From Bifidobacteriaceae bacterium (GTDB lineage Bacteria; Actinomycetota; Actinomycetes; Actinomycetales; WQXJ01), in NCBI GenBank assembly GCA_031265345.1, contig JAISCU010000467.1, positions 1-9,331 of the forward strand: a stretch of DNA of 9,331 nucleotides. The letters run 5' to 3'. Positions 5,922 to 9,331 of the stretch are shown piece by piece. Positions within the stretch are counted from its first letter, which is position 1; each line of letters begins with the position of its first letter. The notes below the pieces were generated by a model, which was not told where the DNA came from, made no database searches, and saw only the letters and a list, made by a program, of their open reading frames with translations. The translations under genes were made by a program, and so were the position numbers.

Positions 5922-6446
5922 GTGATAGGCACCCACAGACTGCCGGAGAAAGATGCGGCCAAGCTCATGGCCAACTGGTCCCCTTTGCGGGAGGATGGCC
6001 TGGTGCCGAAACTGGACAACGCCGTCGCACGACTGGTGTCGCGAGCAAACGACCTCTACGCCGCCCGGATGAATAACGTGCGATTGATCTCGACCTTCGT
6101 TGTTGCGATAGTCGGTGCTCTCGTGGCCGAGAGCCTCTCACAGGCCGAGGCGGTGCAGTGGCTCACGATCACGGCGACGGCTTTGTTCGGAGCCGCCTTG
6201 GTCCTAGCCGTCGTCATCGTCGCCTTGGCGCGGCCCGAAGTGGTCGACTACGAGGACATCCTGCGCCAGCAACGGGACGAAAGGGCCAGCGACGAGGAAA
6301 CGCTGTTCACTTTTCGCTACGCCGAACGTGAGGCGCGAAAGAAGGAGACACTCCGGATCAGCGTGATCGAACGCTTGCTGTGGGTCCAGATCCTGGTCTC
6401 TATACTCGGATGTGCCTCGAGCGTGGCCGTCCTGATGGGAGCGTAA
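5922..6446 (+). CDS. Three-helix membrane protein of unknown function (174 aa)
   Basis: The product has about 50 N-terminal residues with a helix-like stretch (LVPKLDNAVARLVSRANDLY), then hydrophobic segments near 53-70, 79-103 and 150-172. Between the second and third lies a charged loop of about 45 residues rich in Arg, Glu and Lys (DILRQQRDERASDEE, then FRYAEREARKKE), likely a coiled or helical cytoplasmic element. There is no signal peptide and no catalytic motif. The start could be GTG 5922 or ATG 5967, and neither has a strong ribosome binding site. GTG 5922 is only 13 bases from the divergent VirB4-like start at 5908. GC content (34 of 60 in 6301-6360) is below that of the transfer genes. 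The next gene begins two bases after its stop, with its ribosome binding site inside this gene, so the two proteins probably work together. No family is recognised. Confidence 0.7.
   Translation: MIGTHRLPEKDAAKLMANWSPLREDGLVPKLDNAVARLVSRANDLYAARMNNVRLISTFVVAIVGALVAESLSQAEAVQWLTITATALFGAALVLAVVIVALARPEVVDYEDILRQQRDERASDEETLFTFRYAEREARKKETLRISVIERLLWVQILVSILGCASSVAVLMGA
6437..6441 (+). promoter_or_regulatory. Ribosome binding site for the bL19-like gene
   Basis: GGGAG sits at the end of the membrane-protein gene, seven bases before GTG 6449, and supports that start and translational coupling. A second candidate, GAGAG at 6596-6600 before GTG 6608, would give a shorter 136-aa product close to the bL19 core alone. 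Confidence 0.55.
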
Positions 6447-6448
6447 AC

Positions 6449-7018
6449 GTGTACCCATCCACCATGACCGTGGGCATCGGCCTGACTATCGCGCGCCAAC
6501 CACGGGGACGCCGAGATCCGGTGGTCCAATCGCGCTTCGATCAGGCCCTCGAAGGTCAGTTATCGACGCGATCACGAGTCGGGACCAACGGTCATGAGAG
6601 CCACAGTGTGCCCGGCTCGAATCAGCAACTGTCGCGGATCCCGAAGGCCGCGGTGGTTGAGGTCCTCGGACCTCGCCGAAGCGGCATCACGATCCGAGTC
6701 GGCGACACGGTCAGGGTTCGGCCACGCAAAGGGCAGGCTCTGAAGCCGCAGGCTTTCGAAGGAGTCGTGGTCGATCACAGTGGCGAGGGACTGAGCGAAA
6801 TGGTCACCGTCGAGGGGATCTCTTCCAAGTCCGGGGCCCGGACGAGGAAAACCATCACCTTTCGCGCCCAAAAGGTTTCCGGATTGGAAGTCGTGAGAGG
6901 CGGCGCTGCGAGCGACTCAAAGGTTTACCGAGGCCGCAACGCTCGGGGCAGGGTCGTGCGCAGCGCGAAGATCGGAGGCAAGTTCGGTCGCGCACCGAAG
7001 GGGTTCAAGGGCTCATAA
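6449..7018 (+). CDS. Ribosomal protein bL19-like protein with N-terminal extension (189 aa)
   Basis: From GTG 6449, residues about 80-175 follow bacterial bL19 in order: IRVGDTVRVRP (E. coli FRPGDTVEVKV, from memory), QAFEGVVV (QAFEGVVI), GLSEMVTVEGIS (GLHSAFTVRKIS), VSGLEVVRGGA (VDSISVKRRGA), and SKVYRGRNARGRVVRSAKI (KLYYLRERTGKAARIKE). The SH3-like barrel core and basic C-terminus therefore look conserved, while several rRNA-contact residues differ. The first 60 or so residues are a Ser/Arg/Gln-rich extension absent from bL19, and GTG 6608 is an alternative start that would omit it. bL19 is a 50S protein at the subunit interface that contributes to bridges with 16S rRNA. This gene lies in a transfer operon next to a membrane-protein gene rather than in rpsP-rimM-trmD-rplS, so it is not the housekeeping copy. 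Its function is unknown. It could replace bL19, bind rRNA, or use the fold elsewhere. Confidence 0.7.
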   Translation: MYPSTMTVGIGLTIARQPRGRRDPVVQSRFDQALEGQLSTRSRVGTNGHESHSVPGSNQQLSRIPKAAVVEVLGPRRSGITIRVGDTVRVRPRKGQALKPQAFEGVVVDHSGEGLSEMVTVEGISSKSGARTRKTITFRAQKVSGLEVVRGGAASDSKVYRGRNARGRVVRSAKIGGKFGRAPKGFKGS

Positions 7019-7020
7019 GG

Positions 7021-8484
7021 TCAGATGGGCCGGCAGAGCGGCAGCGCGGCGGCGGTGAAGGCGTGGGCCTGCTGGGCGGCGAGGACTCGGGTCTCGCAGG
7101 ACGCTTGGATGGCGCCCTGCTCGACGGCGGCGACGGCGGCCGCGAGGTCGTCCTCGGTGTCGGCGGTCACCGCGATCAGCCCGGTGTAGCGGACGATGCC
7201 GTGCCCTGCCGTCAGGTCCGCCTCTTGTTGGAGGACGTCTTGGTATTCGGCGTGCTGTGAGGCGTCCTCGATTTGGCCGATCCGGGCGCGTTGGGCCTTG
7301 TCGGACACGTACTCGACTTTCTTGCGGCGGATGTCTTTGGCGGCCTGGTCGGCCCGCATCGGAGTCGCGGTCAGCGAGAACGCCCGCCTGGCGCCGGAGG
7401 CCAGCAGGAGGTGGGCGAGGAAACCGGGGTAGACCTGGGCGCGCGGCCACTCGCTGATCCACAGCACGGCGTGCCAGGCGCTGTCGGTGCGCATCGACGC
7501 CCACGACTCGCGCACGGCGACCGGCCCGGCCGCCGCGAGATCCCTGCCGGTGTCTCGGTGGCGTTCGAGGCCGGCCGCGGCGGCCGGGTCGTAGGCGGCA
7601 CGCAGGATCACCGCCAGGTCTGCGGCGTCGAGCCGTTTGGCGGGGGCCAGGTCGGCGGCTCTGAGCGCGGTCGTCAGCGTGTCGAGTTCTTGGCCCAACA
7701 CGGCAGCGGCGCCGCCCATCCCGCCGCCCGCGGACTTAACGGCCCGGTGCGCGGCTTTCAGGTCCAGGGCGACCGAGATGGTGGTGGCGTGCCGTTCGGA
7801 GGCGGGGCCGGCCCGGCCGATGAGGTCCTCGTAGACGCGCGACGTCCACGACCCGTCCGGGGTGCCGTGGGCCCGCCACCAGTCGGCCAGCCCGGTGCCC
7901 TCGTCCGGCAGGGTCCGCTCCAACACCTGGACGCGGGCGATCCGCCCGGACCGGCAGCAGGTCGCGAGGACCCGCCCCCAGGCGGCGACGCGGCGTTCCT
8001 GGTCGGACGGGTCGAGCAGCATGAACGACGGGTGCGCGATCTCCACGATCCCGGTCAGGGTGGCGGTGTGCGGGTCGTGGACCATCACCGCCCCGGTCGC
8101 GGCGTCGGTGTGCTGGCGAAGCGCGGCGGCCGCGCCGGGCAGCGCCAGCGTGCCCGCCGGGCGGGGCTTGTCGGGGTTCTTCTTGAACATGGTCTGTCCT
8201 CCCAATGTGCGACGTGTCCAGTCGACGGCGACCGGCCCCCATTCGACCAGCCTGCGGCCCCCGGCCGGGAGCCAGACCAGCGCCAGCGCGGCCACCCATA
8301 TCGGGGCGGTGTACGCCACCCCTTTGCCGCCGCCCGCGTACAGGGCGGCGACGGCGACCACGCCGCCGGCCGCGAGGACCGCGAGCCGCAGCCCGGAAAG
8401 GCCCAGCAGCACCCCTCGGCTGGCCAGCCGGGAGAACTTCACCGGGCTGAGCCCGGACCCGTCGCCGCGCCGCGCGGAGGCCAT
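7021..8484 (-). CDS. SCO6880-family T4SS membrane protein (487 aa)
   Basis: The N-terminus has two hydrophobic segments (about 24-50 and 56-73), the PrgI-like part. A large soluble region follows, with TLTGIVEIAHPSFMLLDPSDQERRV-type sequence, a stretch ARIGQIEDASQHAEYQDVLQQE, and SGARRAFSLTATPMRADQA. In actinobacterial conjugation loci such proteins sit between the TrbL-like and VirB4-like genes and appear to supply the inner-membrane and N-terminal VirB4 parts missing from the ATPase. ATG 8484 follows the TrbL-like stop by three bases, with GGGGAGG (8493-8499) eight bases upstream, so the two genes are coupled. The sequence runs intact to TGA 7021 and meets the stop of the convergent bL19-like gene. 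I recognise the family from its overall features and context, not from a search. Confidence 0.8.
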   Translation of the reverse strand: MASARRGDGSGLSPVKFSRLASRGVLLGLSGLRLAVLAAGGVVAVAALYAGGGKGVAYTAPIWVAALALVWLPAGGRRLVEWGPVAVDWTRRTLGGQTMFKKNPDKPRPAGTLALPGAAAALRQHTDAATGAVMVHDPHTATLTGIVEIAHPSFMLLDPSDQERRVAAWGRVLATCCRSGRIARVQVLERTLPDEGTGLADWWRAHGTPDGSWTSRVYEDLIGRAGPASERHATTISVALDLKAAHRAVKSAGGGMGGAAAVLGQELDTLTTALRAADLAPAKRLDAADLAVILRAAYDPAAAAGLERHRDTGRDLAAAGPVAVRESWASMRTDSAWHAVLWISEWPRAQVYPGFLAHLLLASGARRAFSLTATPMRADQAAKDIRRKKVEYVSDKAQRARIGQIEDASQHAEYQDVLQQEADLTAGHGIVRYTGLIAVTADTEDDLAAAVAAVEQGAIQASCETRVLAAQQAHAFTAAALPLCRPI

Positions 8485-8487
8485 CGC

Positions 8488-9331
8488 TCACGCCTCCCCG
8501 TCGGGCGCGGGCGGGCGAGGCGAACCGGAGGGAGCCGCCGACGCCGCCGGCGGCGTGGGCGCGCTCGGGGCGGGCGCCGGGGCGGCGGATTCCGCCGCCG
8601 GCGAGGCGGGCGCGGGAGGCGTGGCACCCGCGGGAGGTGCGGCGGCGGACGGTTCGGAGCCCTGGCCGGACGGGGCCGACGGCTGGGCGGCGCCGTCGGC
8701 TTGGGAGGCGGCCGCGGACCCCGCTGCGGCGACCGCCTGGGGTCCGGCGGTGGCGACGGCTTTCGCGGCCTGCGCGCCGACGACCACCGCCGCGCCGACC
8801 CCGGTCGCGGCGGCTCCCCCGGCGGCGGCCGAACCGCCCCCTCCGGAGGCGGCCGCGCCCGAGCCGCCGGCCGCGCCGGCCGACCCGCCGCCAGCAGAAC
8901 CCGCGCCCCCGGTAGCTCCCGCGCCCGCCCCGCCGGTCGGCGCCGCCGAGGTCGGCGCGGTGCCAGGGCCGCCGCCCTTGGACCCGCCGGAGTCGAGGAC
9001 TTTCGCGGGCTCGGGCAGTTTCGGGCGGGTCGGGACGGGACGGTTCATCGCGCTCTTGGCCTCTTGCTCGGCGGACATGGCGTGGTACATGTCGAACCCC
9101 ATGAACGTGATGAACTTGTAGGTCATGTAAGGCGCGAACGCCGCCACCAGCATCAGGACGACCCCGGCGACCGGCTCCGAGATCGACGCCAGGTCCGGGC
9201 CTATCGGGGACGCGGTCTGCGCGACCGCGACCAGCAGGACCACCACCAGGACCAGTTTCGACAGCACCAGGGCCAGCACGAACGCCGCCCACTTCGACAC
9301 CCAGCCCTTCGTGGCCTGCCAAGTCGCCCCG
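8488..9331 (-). CDS. TrbL/VirB6-like conjugation membrane protein, C-terminal part (5' end outside window)
   Basis: The frame is open through the right edge, giving 280 visible residues. GTG 9300 is internal, because coding continues upstream with WQATKGWVSKWAAF. Two hydrophobic segments follow (about residues 14-38 with LALVLSKLVLVVVLL, and 52-74 with VLMLVAAFAPYMTYKFI), then FMGFDMYHAMSAEQE, a pattern familiar from actinobacterial TrbL-like proteins. The last 165 or so residues are a low-complexity Ala/Gly/Pro/Ser tail containing one more Ala/Val-rich stretch (ATGVGAAVVVGAQAAKAV). TrbL/VirB6 proteins form the polytopic inner-membrane part of the channel. The gene is first in the visible operon and is coupled to the SCO6880-family gene. 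The missing N-terminus should hold further membrane helices. Confidence 0.8.
   Translation of the reverse strand, partial: GATWQATKGWVSKWAAFVLALVLSKLVLVVVLLVAVAQTASPIGPDLASISEPVAGVVLMLVAAFAPYMTYKFITFMGFDMYHAMSAEQEAKSAMNRPVPTRPKLPEPAKVLDSGGSKGGGPGTAPTSAAPTGGAGAGATGGAGSAGGGSAGAAGGSGAAASGGGGSAAAGGAAATGVGAAVVVGAQAAKAVATAGPQAVAAAGSAAASQADGAAQPSAPSGQGSEPSAAAPPAGATPPAPASPAAESAAPAPAPSAPTPPAASAAPSGSPRPPAPDGEA

Larger units (their letters stand above)
5909..7020 (+). mobile_element. Cargo 2: membrane protein plus bL19-like two-gene module
   Basis: Two plus-strand genes fill the gap between the SCO6880-family and VirB4-like genes, which I would expect to be adjacent in this operon type. The module is antisense to the operon and lower in GC. 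Its last stop (7016-7018) is only two bases from the end of the SCO6880-family gene. I find no flanking repeats, no transposase and none of the ACTTGCGG repeats here, so it probably arrived by a different route from cargo 1. Confidence 0.55.

Noticed and set aside
4478..6076. Long plus-strand open frame (532 aa) opposite the VirB4-like gene
   Set aside because: It is a GC-rich shadow: the product is Arg/Gly/Pro/Gln-rich with no motifs, while the minus strand encodes clear Walker A and B motifs.
7736..9322. 528-aa minus-strand and 419-aa plus-strand open frames over the TrbL-like and SCO6880-family genes
   Set aside because: Both are low-complexity Arg or Ala/Pro products in alternative frames of real T4SS genes with membrane segments and coupled starts.
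1..9331. CRISPR array, tRNA or rRNA
   Set aside because: No regularly spaced identical repeats of CRISPR length and no cloverleaf or rRNA-like sequence were seen on either strand.

Overview
This is a very GC-rich actinobacterial window (Streptomyces or a related high-GC genus is likely; the sequence alone does not fix the genus). Its backbone is a minus-strand operon for an actinobacterial type IV secretion/conjugation apparatus. In transcription order, right to left, it encodes a TrbL/VirB6-like membrane protein (8488-9331, 5' end outside the window), an SCO6880-family membrane protein (7021-8484), a VirB4-like ATPase (4355-5908), a small conserved-looking hypothetical (538-1044), and the N-terminal third of a VirD4/TraG-type coupling protein whose Walker A motif lies at the window edge (1-541). 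The window therefore belongs to a conjugative plasmid or integrative conjugative element. No relaxase, integrase, oriT or tRNA is visible here.

Two plus-strand cargo modules sit in the gaps of this operon, both opposite to it and visibly lower in GC (about 50-57% in lines I counted, against about 85% in the TrbL-like tail). Cargo 1 (about 1105-4352) lies between the VirB4-like gene and the 168-aa gene. It holds an OLD-family ATPase-TOPRIM nuclease overlapping a compact UvrD-like helicase, the arrangement of the Gabija anti-phage system, plus a possible small upstream ORF. Short repeats built on ACTTGCGG flank it: one copy on the left, and three on the right in alternating orientation at exactly 38-bp spacing.

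Cargo 2 (about 5909-7020) lies between the SCO6880-family gene and the VirB4-like gene. It is a tightly coupled two-gene operon: a three-helix membrane protein of unknown function, then a basic protein whose C-terminal half looks like ribosomal protein bL19. A bL19-like paralogue paired with a membrane protein on a conjugative element matches no system I know, and it is the best candidate here for something undescribed.

The layout suggests that the gaps of this T4SS operon act as cargo sites. The transfer genes provide mobility, cargo 1 probably provides phage or plasmid defence, and cargo 2 may act on the ribosome or at the membrane.
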